The notes below the pieces were generated by a model that worked only from the letters and a program-made list of their open reading frames with translations, was not told the DNA's origin and ran no database searches. DNA of 64,000 nt, taken from assembly GCF_001610975.1 (NCBI RefSeq), contig NZ_CP013342.1, positions 3,481,001 through 3,545,000 on the forward strand, written 5' to 3'. The translations under genes were made by a program, and so were the position numbers. Source of the stretch: Sphingopyxis terrae subsp. terrae NBRC 15098. GTDB taxonomy: Bacteria; Pseudomonadota; Alphaproteobacteria; Sphingomonadales; Sphingomonadaceae. This document shows, piece by piece, positions 36,495-45,176 of this stretch. The number at the start of each line of letters is the position of its first letter. Position 1 is the stretch's first letter.

Positions 36495-36557
36495 ATGCGG
36501 ACGTCATCAGCACGATCGAGATGGCGGCGTGCGCAGGCAGGGCGCGCGCGGGCATGA
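36495..36557 (+). CDS. Possible 20-codon Arg-rich leader peptide before the CoA transferase
   Basis: ATG at 36495 has the best ribosome site in this gap (GGGAGG seven bases upstream). It encodes MRTSSARSRWRRAQAGRARA and stops at TGA (36555-36557), overlapping the CoA-transferase ATG (36554) as ATGA. The CoA-transferase start itself has only a poor ribosome site, so coupling through this short frame is possible. Alternatively this is just an out-of-frame ATG; evidence is positional only. Confidence 0.35.
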   Translation: MRTSSARSRWRRAQAGRARA

Positions 36558-37714
36558 CCATGTTGTCAGGCATCCGCATCATCGACCTGACCACGGTCAT
36601 CTTCGGCCCCTATGCCACGCAGATGCTCGCCGATCTTGGAGCGGAGGTCATCAAGGTCGAGGCCCCGGGCCTCGGCGACGTATCGCGCTATCTGGGGTCC
36701 GCGCGCAGCGACCCGACGATGGGATCGATCCATCTGACCGTCAATCGCGGCAAGCGCTCGATCGCGCTCGATCTCAAGCAGCCCGCCGATGCCGCCGTGC
36801 TGCGCGATCTGATCGCCGGGGCTGACGTCTTCTTCCACAACGTCCGCAGCAAGGCGATCGAGCGGCTCGGTTTCGACTATGCGAGTTGCAAGGCGCTGAA
36901 GGACGATATCATCTACGTCCATGGCACCGGCTTCGGCCAGAATGGCCCCTATGCCGACCTCCAGGCTTATGACGACGTCATCCAGGCGGCGACGGGGACG
37001 ACCAGCCTCTTGCCGCGCGTCGATGGCGACCCGCGGCCCCGCTATTTTCCCTCGCTGATCGCCGACAAGATCGCAGGCCAGTTCGGCGCGCAGGCGATTC
37101 TCGCCGCGCTGGTCCACAAATTGCGCACTGGCGAAGGCCAGGCCGTCGAAGTCCCGATGTTTGAATGTTTCGCGGCCTTCATGCTCACCGAACATCTGCG
37201 CGATGCCGCGCTCGACCCGCCGATCGGACCTGCCGGCTATCCGCGCCAGCTCGATCCGAGCCGCCAGCCCTTCCCCACCGCCGACGGCTATCTGGCGATC
37301 GTACCCTATACGCCCGAATCGACCGCGCGGCTGATGACCTTGCTGGGCAGCGAGGCGCTGCTCGCAAGTCCGGCGTTCGAGGCGGCGCGCGCCGCCGGAA
37401 CCCATATGTCGCTCGTCTATGCCGAAATCGCGCGCAAGACGCCGGCGAAGACCAGTGCCGAATGGCTGGAAATCTTTGCCGCCAACGATATCCCGGCGAT
37501 GGTGGCGCGCGATCTCGACGATGTGATCGACGATCCGCATTTGCGCGCCTCGGGCTTCTTCCACCGGCGCGAGCATCCCGACGTCGGCTCCTTTTTCGAG
37601 ATGCGCTCGCCCGTGCGCTATGGCTCCGCGCCGCATGTCGAACCCCGCTTCGCGCCGCGGATCGACGGCGACGGAGCCGCGATCCGCGACGAATTGGCGC
37701 GCGGCGCTCCCTGA
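36554..37714 (+). CDS. CaiB/BaiF (family III) CoA transferase
   Basis: A 386-residue class III CoA-transferase moving CoA between acyl-CoA and a carboxylic acid. The N-terminal Rossmann core (RIIDLTTVIFGPYATQ, with KVEAPGLGD) and the motif with the catalytic Asp, LQAYDDVIQA (Asp140), are present. Substrates are unknown; the family includes formyl-, carnitine- and bile-acid-CoA transferases as well as alpha-methylacyl-CoA racemase. The ATG at 36554 is used; an in-frame ATG at 36521 would add 11 residues. A possible leader peptide precedes it, and MAPEG genes follow downstream on the same strand. Confidence 0.9.
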   Translation: MTMLSGIRIIDLTTVIFGPYATQMLADLGAEVIKVEAPGLGDVSRYLGSARSDPTMGSIHLTVNRGKRSIALDLKQPADAAVLRDLIAGADVFFHNVRSKAIERLGFDYASCKALKDDIIYVHGTGFGQNGPYADLQAYDDVIQAATGTTSLLPRVDGDPRPRYFPSLIADKIAGQFGAQAILAALVHKLRTGEGQAVEVPMFECFAAFMLTEHLRDAALDPPIGPAGYPRQLDPSRQPFPTADGYLAIVPYTPESTARLMTLLGSEALLASPAFEAARAAGTHMSLVYAEIARKTPAKTSAEWLEIFAANDIPAMVARDLDDVIDDPHLRASGFFHRREHPDVGSFFEMRSPVRYGSAPHVEPRFAPRIDGDGAAIRDELARGAP

Positions 37715-37805
37715 CATCAGTTTCCGTTGCATATTGCGACGCACGCCCTAGCATCGCGCGCAGGCGGCCAGGTCGTGAACGAGCCGCGAGGACAAGGGGG
37801 ACTTT

Positions 37806-38237
37806 ATGCCAGGAAATCTGCTGGCGGCCGGCGCGGTGCTCGTGCTCTGGACGCTCATCATGCTCGTCTGGGTTGCGGCAACGCGCTTCCCGGCGATGGC
37901 GAAGGCCGGAATCGACGTCAAAACGGCGCAGCCCGGCGGTCGCGGCGCCGATCTGGAGCCGGTGTTGCCGCCCGGCGTGAACTGGAAATCGCACAATTAC
38001 ACGCATCTGCTCGAACAGCCGACGCTCTTCTATGCGGTGATCGTCTTTCTGCACCTGTCGGGTGGTGACACGGCGCTGACGCAGGGCTTCGCCTGGGCTT
38101 ATGTCGTGCTGCGCATCGTGCACAGCCTGTGGCAGGCGACGGTCAACCGGGTTCCGGTGCGTTTCGCGCTGTTTGCACTATCGACATTCTGCCTGCTCGC
38201 GCTGTCGGTGCTGGCCGTTATCGCAACCTTGGGCTGA
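37806..38237 (+). CDS. MAPEG family membrane protein, copy 1
   Basis: A 143-residue integral membrane protein with four hydrophobic helices, starting LLAAGAVLVLWTLIMLVWVA. The block NYTHLLEQPTLFYAVI and the segment YVVLRIVHSLWQATVN are the MAPEG (eicosanoid/glutathione metabolism) signature. Bacterial members may act on lipid hydroperoxides or glutathione conjugates; the reaction here is not known. A second copy follows 10 bp later. The ribosome site AAGGGGGA precedes the ATG. Confidence 0.88.
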   Translation: MPGNLLAAGAVLVLWTLIMLVWVAATRFPAMAKAGIDVKTAQPGGRGADLEPVLPPGVNWKSHNYTHLLEQPTLFYAVIVFLHLSGGDTALTQGFAWAYVVLRIVHSLWQATVNRVPVRFALFALSTFCLLALSVLAVIATLG

Positions 38238-38247
38238 GGGGGATATC

Positions 38248-38682
38248 ATGGACACGAATGCAATATTGGGGCCGGTCGCGACGCTCGCGCTCTGGTCGAT
38301 GGTCATGTGGGTGTGGATGTATGCGACGCGCATCCCCGCGATGAACCGCGCCAAGATCGACGCGAAGAATCTGGTCGGTACGACCGGGCGCGGGCTCGAC
38401 GAGGTGCTTCCGCCCGAGGTGCAGTGGAAAGCCCATAATTATAACCATCTGATGGAACAGCCGACGGTCTTCTATGCCGTCGCGCTAGCGCTCGCGGTCG
38501 GCGGCATGGGCGGCGGGCTGAATGCCCAGATCGCCTGGGCCTATGTCGGCCTGCGTATCGTCCACAGCATTGTGCAGGCGACGGTCAACCGCGTGATGTG
38601 GCGCTTTGCCATCTTCGCGCTCGCCAGTCTCGCGCTGATCGCGCTATGTCTGAATGCCTTCATGGGTTTCGTGCTGCATTGA
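38248..38682 (+). CDS. MAPEG family membrane protein, copy 2
   Basis: A 144-residue paralogue of the preceding gene with the same layout: four helices, NYNHLMEQPTVFYAVA and YVGLRIVHSIVQATVNRV. The two proteins are clearly homologous along their whole length, so this is a tandem duplication, now diverged. It may form mixed trimers with copy 1 (the family is trimeric). Its TGA abuts the reverse stop of the RumA-type gene in the palindrome TGATCA (38680-38685), leaving no intergenic base. Confidence 0.88.
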   Translation: MDTNAILGPVATLALWSMVMWVWMYATRIPAMNRAKIDAKNLVGTTGRGLDEVLPPEVQWKAHNYNHLMEQPTVFYAVALALAVGGMGGGLNAQIAWAYVGLRIVHSIVQATVNRVMWRFAIFALASLALIALCLNAFMGFVLH

Positions 38683-39882
38683 TCAGCGACTGAACCGCGC
38701 GGCCAGTTCCACATGGGTCGACCAGCGGAACTGGCCGACGGGTTGCGCCCAGTCGAGTCGATAGCCGCCCGCGACAAGCAACTTCGCGTCGCGGGCAAAG
38801 CTCGCCGGATTGCAGCTGACATAAGCGATCACGGGCGTCGCCGCGGCGGCAAGCTGCTTCACCTGCTCCTCGGCGCCGGCGCGCGGCGGGTCGAGGATCA
38901 CGGCGCCGAAGCGGTCGAGCTCCGCAGGCACCAGCGGCCGCCGGAACAGGTCGCGATGCTCGGTCGCGACCAGCGCCCGCGCGCGGTTTGCGGCCCCCGT
39001 CAGCGCAGCGATCGCATCGCGCGCGCCCTCGGCGGCGTAGACTTTCCGTCCCGCCTGCACCGATAGCGCGAAGGTGCCCACGCCCGCGAACAGATCGGCC
39101 ACCGCATGCGCATCGCCGATTGCCTCGCGCACCGCGCCGAGCAGAGCCGCTTCGCCCGCAGTCGTCGCCTGCAGAAAGGCAAAGGGCGGCACTTCCACGG
39201 CAATGTCGCCGAAGCACACCGTCGGCGGTTCGGGTTGCCACAGGATTTCGAGCCCGTCGCCCTGATCGATGGCGAACCGCGCGAGCGCATGGGCGCCGGC
39301 AAAATCCTGCAGCGCCATCGCGGCATCGAGCCCCTCGGCCTTCACGCCTTCGAGGATGAGTTCGACGCCCTGATCGAGCCGTTGCAGCTTGACCTTCACC
39401 GGGCGCCGCTGCGGCGCGATAAGTCCGAGCAGATCGCGGATCGGAGCGATCAGCGCGAAGAGTTCGGGCACGAGCAACGGACATTCGCGCATGTCGACGA
39501 TCTGATTGCTCTGCGCGGCGTTGAAGCCGATCGCGACCTGTCTGCCCGCCTTGATCGCGGTGAGGACCGCGCGGCGGCGGCTATGGGGCGGCGACAGACG
39601 CGCGAGGCGGACATCGCCCGCCGTCACCTGCTGACCGGCGAGCGCCCCGGCAACGCGCTCGCGCACGAAATCGGCAAGCGCCGCCTCGCTGACATGCTGG
39701 AGCTGGCAGCCGCCGCATTTGCCGAAGTGTCGGCAGACCGGAACCGCGTGGTTCGGCCCGGCGACGAGCGTTCCGTCGGCGGCCACTTTGTCGCCCGGAA
39801 CCCCGCCCGCGACATGGCGACCGTCGGCGGTTACGCCGTCGCCGCGCGCGGCGATGCGGACAATCAGGTCGGTTTCGGTCAC
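38683..39882 (-). CDS. RumA/TrmA-type 23S rRNA (uracil-5-)-methyltransferase
   Basis: A 399-residue SAM-dependent RNA methyltransferase. The N-terminal TRAM-like region carries three of the four iron-sulfur cysteines (Cys50, Cys56 and Cys59 in VCRHFGKCGGCQLQH), the fourth probably in MRECPLL. The SAM site (ADLFAGVGTFALS) and DPPRAGAEE come next, and the nucleophilic Cys is in YVSCNPASFARD. It methylates C5 of a uridine in 23S rRNA (RlmD/RlmC-like). I start at the GTG at 39882, preceding TETDLIVRIAARGDG; the frame is open upstream into nnr. It shares a strand with nnr, 14 bp apart. Confidence 0.92.
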   Translation of the reverse strand: MTETDLIVRIAARGDGVTADGRHVAGGVPGDKVAADGTLVAGPNHAVPVCRHFGKCGGCQLQHVSEAALADFVRERVAGALAGQQVTAGDVRLARLSPPHSRRRAVLTAIKAGRQVAIGFNAAQSNQIVDMRECPLLVPELFALIAPIRDLLGLIAPQRRPVKVKLQRLDQGVELILEGVKAEGLDAAMALQDFAGAHALARFAIDQGDGLEILWQPEPPTVCFGDIAVEVPPFAFLQATTAGEAALLGAVREAIGDAHAVADLFAGVGTFALSVQAGRKVYAAEGARDAIAALTGAANRARALVATEHRDLFRRPLVPAELDRFGAVILDPPRAGAEEQVKQLAAAATPVIAYVSCNPASFARDAKLLVAGGYRLDWAQPVGQFRWSTHVELAARFSR

Positions 39883-39896
39883 GGGTATAGCTTTCG

Positions 39897-41255
39897 TCAG
39901 AACGGCGCGGCAACAAGATCGTCGGCGACAAGGCCGGCGCCTATACGCCGCGCCTGCGCAATATGCCAGCCGACGGCTGCGACCGCGGCATCGAAGGGGT
40001 CGCCGCCGCGCGCCAGCATCGCGCCGCACGCCCCCGCCAGGACATCGCCGGTCCCCGCCGTCGCAAGCCAGGGGCTCCCGGGCCAGGCCGCGCATATCCG
40101 CCCATCGGGCGCGGCGACCACCGTGTCGGCGCCCTTGTAGATCACGACGGAGCGCGCCCGTGCCGCCGCGGCACGCGCTCGGTCGATCTTGCTGCCGGTC
40201 GCTTCCGGAAAGGCGCGCGCGAACTCGCCCGCGTGCGGGGTCAGGATCGCGCTCCTGTCTCCGCCTTCGAGATTCGGAAGCGCGGCCGGGATCGCCGCCG
40301 CATCGAGCACCACCGGCGTCCGGCTTGCCAGCGCGGCGGCTAGTTGTTCATCGAGTGCATCGCCGGCGGGAAAGCCGGGGCCGATGACGAACGCGCCGAC
40401 ACGCGGATCGCCGAGCCGCCGGGCAAAGGCGTCGCCCTCTTCGGCGATGATCGCCGACAGCGGCGCCGGGCGATCGCTTTCGAGCACGACATAGCCCGCC
40501 CCGGCGCGCAGCGCCGCCGACGCACTCAGCGCCGCCGCGCCCGGCATCGGACCGGACGCGACCAGGACCATGCCGCGGCTATATTTATGCGCATCGGCGG
40601 CGGGCGCCCCGCGCGTCGGAGCAGGCAGCGTCTGCATATGGCGGTCCGCCGCAATCCCGATCGGTGCCAGCAGACAGCGCCCGCAGGCGGGTGCGGTCGG
40701 CAGCAGCACATGCGCGGGCTTGAGCGCGCCGAGCGCCAACGTCACGTCGGCAGCGAGCGGCGGCAGCCAGTCGGCGTCGCCGTCGCTCGCAACCCCGCTC
40801 GGCACATCGACGGACAATATCCGCCGCTCGGAAAAGCGCCGCAACATCGCTGCCAGATCATCGGCCAGCGGCCGCGTCAGCCCGGAGCCGAACAGCGCGT
40901 CGACGATCAATGGCGCCGCAGCCGTTTCGTCGCTCAGGCGTTCGACGGGTCCGTCCCAGGCATCGCGCGCGGCCTTGGCCAGATCGGTGGTGGGCAGGCC
41001 AAGCGCGGCAACCCTCACCGCCGCGCCGCGCGCCTTGAGCCGGCGCGCCGCGACATATCCGTCGCCGCCATTATTGCCCGGCCCGCAAAGGATCAGGATC
41101 GGCGCGCCTGCCGTCATGCGCCAGGCGAGATCGGCGACCGCGGCGCCCGCGCGCTCCATCAAATCCCCAAGCGACACGCCCGCGCGCACCGTCGCGGTCT
41201 CGGCCTCGCGCATCGCGGCAGCGGTCAGGATCGGTGCATCGGCGGGAACGGACAT
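39897..41255 (-). CDS. nnr: Bifunctional NAD(P)H-hydrate repair enzyme Nnr
   Basis: A 452-residue fusion that repairs hydrated NAD(P)H. The N-terminal half is the epimerase (YjeF-like), with CGPGNNGGDGYVAARR. The C-terminal half is the ADP-dependent dehydratase of the ribokinase fold, with VIGPGFPAG and the phosphate-binding ATAGTGDVLAGACGA. I use the ATG at 41255 because AGGAAAGG lies just upstream (itself inside a short in-frame extension). The gene is part of a leftward run: lipoprotein, nnr, rRNA methyltransferase. Confidence 0.94.
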   Translation of the reverse strand: MSVPADAPILTAAAMREAETATVRAGVSLGDLMERAGAAVADLAWRMTAGAPILILCGPGNNGGDGYVAARRLKARGAAVRVAALGLPTTDLAKAARDAWDGPVERLSDETAAAPLIVDALFGSGLTRPLADDLAAMLRRFSERRILSVDVPSGVASDGDADWLPPLAADVTLALGALKPAHVLLPTAPACGRCLLAPIGIAADRHMQTLPAPTRGAPAADAHKYSRGMVLVASGPMPGAAALSASAALRAGAGYVVLESDRPAPLSAIIAEEGDAFARRLGDPRVGAFVIGPGFPAGDALDEQLAAALASRTPVVLDAAAIPAALPNLEGGDRSAILTPHAGEFARAFPEATGSKIDRARAAAARARSVVIYKGADTVVAAPDGRICAAWPGSPWLATAGTGDVLAGACGAMLARGGDPFDAAVAAVGWHIAQARRIGAGLVADDLVAAPF

Positions 41256-41289
41256 GCCCTTTCCTACCATGCGAGCGGGAAAAGTCGCG

Positions 41290-41676
41290 CTACTTCGCTC
41301 CGCCTGTGTTGGCAGGCAGCCGGTAGCGGTCGGGGCCAACCGCAACCTCTATCACCCCGTCGCCGATCACCGTCACCTTCGCCGGATCGACGCCATCGGC
41401 CGAAACGACCCCGCGGCCATCGGTTGTCACCTGCAGGCGGCGGTAGCCGCTGTCGCTGCGGCCGACGATCAGGATGGTGCCGTCGGCGCTGCTCATTTCG
41501 GCGATGGTGCAGGTGCGGTCGAACAGCTTGGCGCCGCCAAGCGCGCAGTCGATCCGTCCGCTGATCGCGGCGTCCTTCGACCCCTGCGCTTCGGCCTCTG
41601 CCAGCGCGCCATTGTCGGGACCGGCATTGCAGCCCGCCAGAACGAGCAGCAGCCCTGCCCCCGCGATAGATTTCAT
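41290..41676 (-). CDS. Small predicted lipoprotein
   Basis: A 128-residue lipoprotein: the signal peptide ends in VLAGC (lipobox, Cys16), and a mature domain of about 110 residues follows. It contains two cysteines (IDCALGG and DRTCTIAE) that may form a disulfide, and a beta-rich second half ([17 protein letters not shown]). I do not recognise the family. The ATG at 41676 overlaps the ilvD stop as ATGA, so it is co-translated with ilvD. Confidence 0.85.
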   Translation of the reverse strand: MKSIAGAGLLLVLAGCNAGPDNGALAEAEAQGSKDAAISGRIDCALGGAKLFDRTCTIAEMSSADGTILIVGRSDSGYRRLQVTTDGRGVVSADGVDPAKVTVIGDGVIEVAVGPDRYRLPANTGGAK

Positions 41677-43532
41677 CCCTTGCCCTTCAACTGCGACAGG
41701 TCGCGCACGGCGCCGCGCGCCGCACTCGTCGTCATCGCAGCATAGGCCTGAAGTGCTACCGAAACCTTGCGCGGGCGCGCCTTTTCGGGTTGCCAGGCAG
41801 CCTCACCTTTGGCCTCCATCGCGGCGCGTCGCGCCGCCAGTTCGGCGTCGGGGACCGCCAGCGTGATTGTGCGGCTCGGGATGTCGATCTCGATCCTGTC
41901 GCCATTTTCGACCAGTCCGATCGTGCCGCCTTCGGCCGCCTCGGGCGACACGTGGCCGATCGACAGCCCCGACGTGCCGCCGGAAAATCGCCCGTCGGTG
42001 ATCAGTGCGCATGCGGCGCCCAGCCCCTTCGATTTGAGGTAGCTCGTGGGATAGAGCATTTCCTGCATCCCCGGCCCGCCCTTGGGCCCTTCGTAGCGGA
42101 TGACGACGACGTCGCCCGCCTCGACCTGTCCGGTCAAAATGCCCGCTACCGCCGCATCCTGGCTTTCATAGACCTTCGCCGGGCCGGCAAATTTCAGAAT
42201 CTTCTCGTCGACCCCGGCGGTCTTCACGATGCAGCCGTCGAGCGCGAGATTGCCCGACAAGACGGCGAGGCCGCCATCCTTGCTGAACGCGTGGGTGGCT
42301 GAGCGGATCACGCCATTTTCGCGGTCGAGGTCGAGCGAATCCCAGCGCCGGTCCTGACTGAACGCCGTCTGCGTCGGCACTCCCCCGGGAGCCGCGAGGT
42401 AGAAGGTCTGCACCGCCGGATCGTTGGTGCGCGCAATGTCCCATTTATTGAGCGCGTCGCCCAGCGTCGCGCTGTGCACCGTCGGCAGATGCGCGTGGAG
42501 CAACCCCGCGCGTTCAAGTTCGCCAAGGATCGCCATGATCCCGCCCGCGCGGTGAACATCCTCCATATGGACGTCGCTCTTCGCAGGCGCGACTTTCGAC
42601 AGGCACGGCACGCGGCGCGACAGCCGGTCGATGTCGTCCATCGTGAAATCGACCTCTGCCTCATGCGCGGCGGCAAGCAGGTGGAGCACGGTGTTCGTCG
42701 ATCCGCCCATCGCGATGTCGAGGCTCATCGCATTTTCGAACGCCTCGAAACTCGCGATGCTGCGCGGCAATACCCGCTCGTCCCCTACTTCATAATAGCG
42801 GCGGCACATGTCGACGATCATCGCGCCGGCGCGCAGGAACAGGGCCTTGCGATCGGCATGCGTCGCGAGCTGCGATCCATTGCCGGGCAGCGACAGGCCC
42901 AGCGCTTCGGTCAGGCAGTTCATCGAATTGGCGGTAAACATGCCCGAACAGCTGCCGCAGGTCGGACAGGCGGACCGTTCGACCGCCGCAACCTCTTCGT
43001 CGCTATAGGCTTCGTCGGCTGCGACGACCATCGCATCGACCAAGTCGAGCGCGACCTCCTTGCCCTTCAGAACCACCTTGCCGGCCTCCATCGGCCCGCC
43101 CGACACGAACACCACGGGAATATTGATCCGCAGCGCCGCCATCAGCATCCCGGGCGTAATCTTGTCGCAGTTGGAGATGCAGATCATCGCGTCGGCGCAG
43201 TGCGCGTTGACCATATATTCGACGCTGTCGGCGATCAGGTCGCGGCTCGGCAGCGAATAGAGCATGCCATCATGCCCCATCGCGATGCCGTCATCGACCG
43301 CGATGGTGTTGAATTCCTTGGCGACACCGCCCGCCGCTTCGATCTCGCGCGCGACCATCTGCCCCAGATCCTTGAGGTGGACGTGGCCGGGCACGAACTG
43401 GGTGAAGCTATTGACCACCGCGATGATCGGCTTGCCGAAGTCGCTGTCCTTCATTCCCGTTGCGCGCCACAGGCCGCGCGCGCCCGCCATGTTGCGGCCG
43501 TGGGTGGTGGTTCGCGAACGATAAGAAGGCAT
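41673..43532 (-). CDS. ilvD: Dihydroxy-acid dehydratase
   Basis: A 619-residue iron-sulfur dehydratase making 2-oxoacids in valine, leucine and isoleucine synthesis. Cluster-binding cysteines lie in [12 protein letters not shown] and [18 protein letters not shown], as in the dehydratase family. The active-site block GSCSGMF and the C-terminal [16 protein letters not shown] are conserved. The start at 43532 gives the usual [20 protein letters not shown]. It lies 60 bp after the N-formylglutamate amidohydrolase gene. Confidence 0.97.
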   Translation of the reverse strand: MPSYRSRTTTHGRNMAGARGLWRATGMKDSDFGKPIIAVVNSFTQFVPGHVHLKDLGQMVAREIEAAGGVAKEFNTIAVDDGIAMGHDGMLYSLPSRDLIADSVEYMVNAHCADAMICISNCDKITPGMLMAALRINIPVVFVSGGPMEAGKVVLKGKEVALDLVDAMVVAADEAYSDEEVAAVERSACPTCGSCSGMFTANSMNCLTEALGLSLPGNGSQLATHADRKALFLRAGAMIVDMCRRYYEVGDERVLPRSIASFEAFENAMSLDIAMGGSTNTVLHLLAAAHEAEVDFTMDDIDRLSRRVPCLSKVAPAKSDVHMEDVHRAGGIMAILGELERAGLLHAHLPTVHSATLGDALNKWDIARTNDPAVQTFYLAAPGGVPTQTAFSQDRRWDSLDLDRENGVIRSATHAFSKDGGLAVLSGNLALDGCIVKTAGVDEKILKFAGPAKVYESQDAAVAGILTGQVEAGDVVVIRYEGPKGGPGMQEMLYPTSYLKSKGLGAACALITDGRFSGGTSGLSIGHVSPEAAEGGTIGLVENGDRIEIDIPSRTITLAVPDAELAARRAAMEAKGEAAWQPEKARPRKVSVALQAYAAMTTSAARGAVRDLSQLKGKG

Positions 43533-43592
43533 TTTAGCGTCTTTCTGATAATTTTATTTCATAAAATGGCGACAGAAGGCGCCTCTACACGC

Positions 43593-44324
43593 CTAACGCG
43601 GTAGAATCAAACCCAGTTTCCGGCCCATATTGGACAGCCGCTGCGCCCAGAGCGCATGCCCCGGCGGATCGCCGACCAGGTCCTGCCGCATCTCGATCCC
43701 GACATAGGGGATGTCATTCGCCTCGGCGTGGCGGTTCATCGTCGCGTTGAGCAGCTTGCCCGAATAGGGAAGCTGGTCGCCGACGATCAGCCCCTCGTCG
43801 CCGAGCGCTGCGATCGCTGCGGCCGCCAACCGCGCGTCCTCGTTATAGAGAACGCCGACATGCCACGGCCGCGCCTGCGCCGGATCGCTGGCGAGCGTGG
43901 GGGTGAAGCTGTGCAGCGAAAGGATCATCGCGGGCCGGCGCGCGGCGATCACCGCCGCGATATGATCGTGATAGGGGCGGAAAAAGCGCGCAATCCGTGC
44001 CTCGCGTCCGGCATGATCGAGCGCGTTGCCGGGGATCGCATGGCCGTCGCTGGCGATAGGCACCGCGCCCGGCGCATCCTCGTCGCGATTGCAGTCGACG
44101 ACCAGCCGCGACACGCCGCCCAAAATCGCCGCGTCGACCGCGCCGTTCCGGACGAGCAACGCCGCGACTTCCGCAACGCCGATGTCGATCGCGATATGCT
44201 GCGACAGCAGCGCGGGGTCGATGCCGAGGTCGATGTCGGGCGGCACGGCCGCCGACGCATGATCGCCGATCAACAGCACCCCGCCGACGCGCGGCGTACC
44301 TAGTTGTTGCCACGCCTCGCTCAT
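43593..44324 (-). CDS. N-formylglutamate amidohydrolase family protein
   Basis: A 243-residue metal-dependent hydrolase. HAIPGNALDHAGRE, MILSLHSFTP and the final MRQDLVGDP are typical of the N-formylglutamate amidohydrolase (HutG-like) family, which releases formate from N-formyl-L-glutamate at the end of histidine degradation; no hut genes are nearby, so the natural substrate may differ. The ATG at 44324 overlaps the ispE stop (ATGA); the frame is open upstream to 44504 without family match. Confidence 0.87.
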   Translation of the reverse strand: MSEAWQQLGTPRVGGVLLIGDHASAAVPPDIDLGIDPALLSQHIAIDIGVAEVAALLVRNGAVDAAILGGVSRLVVDCNRDEDAPGAVPIASDGHAIPGNALDHAGREARIARFFRPYHDHIAAVIAARRPAMILSLHSFTPTLASDPAQARPWHVGVLYNEDARLAAAAIAALGDEGLIVGDQLPYSGKLLNATMNRHAEANDIPYVGIEMRQDLVGDPPGHALWAQRLSNMGRKLGLILPR

Positions 44325-45169
44325 CGCAGCGCCCCCGTCATCTGCCACCAGCCGGGATGGCGCACGGCGATTGCCGCCGCCGCGGCATCGCGTTCGGCGG
44401 GCGCGTCGAACAGCGCGAAACAGGTTGCCCCCGATCCCGACATGCGCGCGAGCCACGGGCCCAGCCCGCCAAGCTCGGTCAATATGTCGGCGATCGCCGG
44501 GCATTGCGCGATCGCCGGGCGCTGCAAATCATTGCGCGCCGCAAACAATTGCGCGCGCAGGTCGGCGCCGGTGAACAGCGGGCCGCGATCAGTGCCGTCC
44601 CAGGCCGCGAACACCGGCCCAGTCGCGACGGGTGCGCGCGGATTGACCAGCAGCACCGGAGTCCCGCCCAGCGCCAGTTCGGGCACAGGGCTGAGTTCGG
44701 CGCCGGTCCCGACGCCAAGGCAGGTCGCACTGGCGACGCAGGCGGCGATATCGGCGCCGAGCGTACCGACGATCCGCGCCAGCGCGGTTTCGCCGACATC
44801 GGGCAGGAAATGCGCCCGCACCAGCCGCGCCATCGCCGCCGCATCGGCCGAGCCGCCGCCGATCCCCGCCGCAACGGGCAATGTCTTGGTCAGGCGGACG
44901 GCAAGCGGCGGCACGCGAGCCGCGCCATAGCGATCGCGCAGCAAGGCGAGCACGCGCAGCACCAGATTGTCGGCGCCGGCGCTCAGCCCGTCGCCGAACG
45001 GCCCTTCGATGGTCAGATCATCGGCGTCCGACACCGCCGCCGCAATCGCATCGCCGCCGTCGACGAACGCGAACAATGTCTCGATCTCGTGATAGCCGTC
45101 GGCGCGCCGCGCCCGGACGTGCAGCGCGAGGTTGATCTTTGCCCAGCCGGTCTCGTGGAACAGGGTCAT
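44321..45169 (-). CDS. ispE: 4-diphosphocytidyl-2-C-methyl-D-erythritol kinase
   Basis: A 282-residue GHMP kinase of the MEP isoprenoid pathway. The N-terminus (AKINLALHVRARRADGYHEI) supplies the substrate pocket. The ATP loop is LPVAAGIGGGSADAAAMARL, and the third motif is MSGSGATCFALF near the C-terminus. It is the middle of a run TPR protein, ispE, amidohydrolase. Its ATG is seven bases from the upstream TPR gene stop. Confidence 0.95.
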   Translation of the reverse strand: MTLFHETGWAKINLALHVRARRADGYHEIETLFAFVDGGDAIAAAVSDADDLTIEGPFGDGLSAGADNLVLRVLALLRDRYGAARVPPLAVRLTKTLPVAAGIGGGSADAAAMARLVRAHFLPDVGETALARIVGTLGADIAACVASATCLGVGTGAELSPVPELALGGTPVLLVNPRAPVATGPVFAAWDGTDRGPLFTGADLRAQLFAARNDLQRPAIAQCPAIADILTELGGLGPWLARMSGSGATCFALFDAPAERDAAAAAIAVRHPGWWQMTGALR

Positions 45170-45176
45170 GGCGCGA

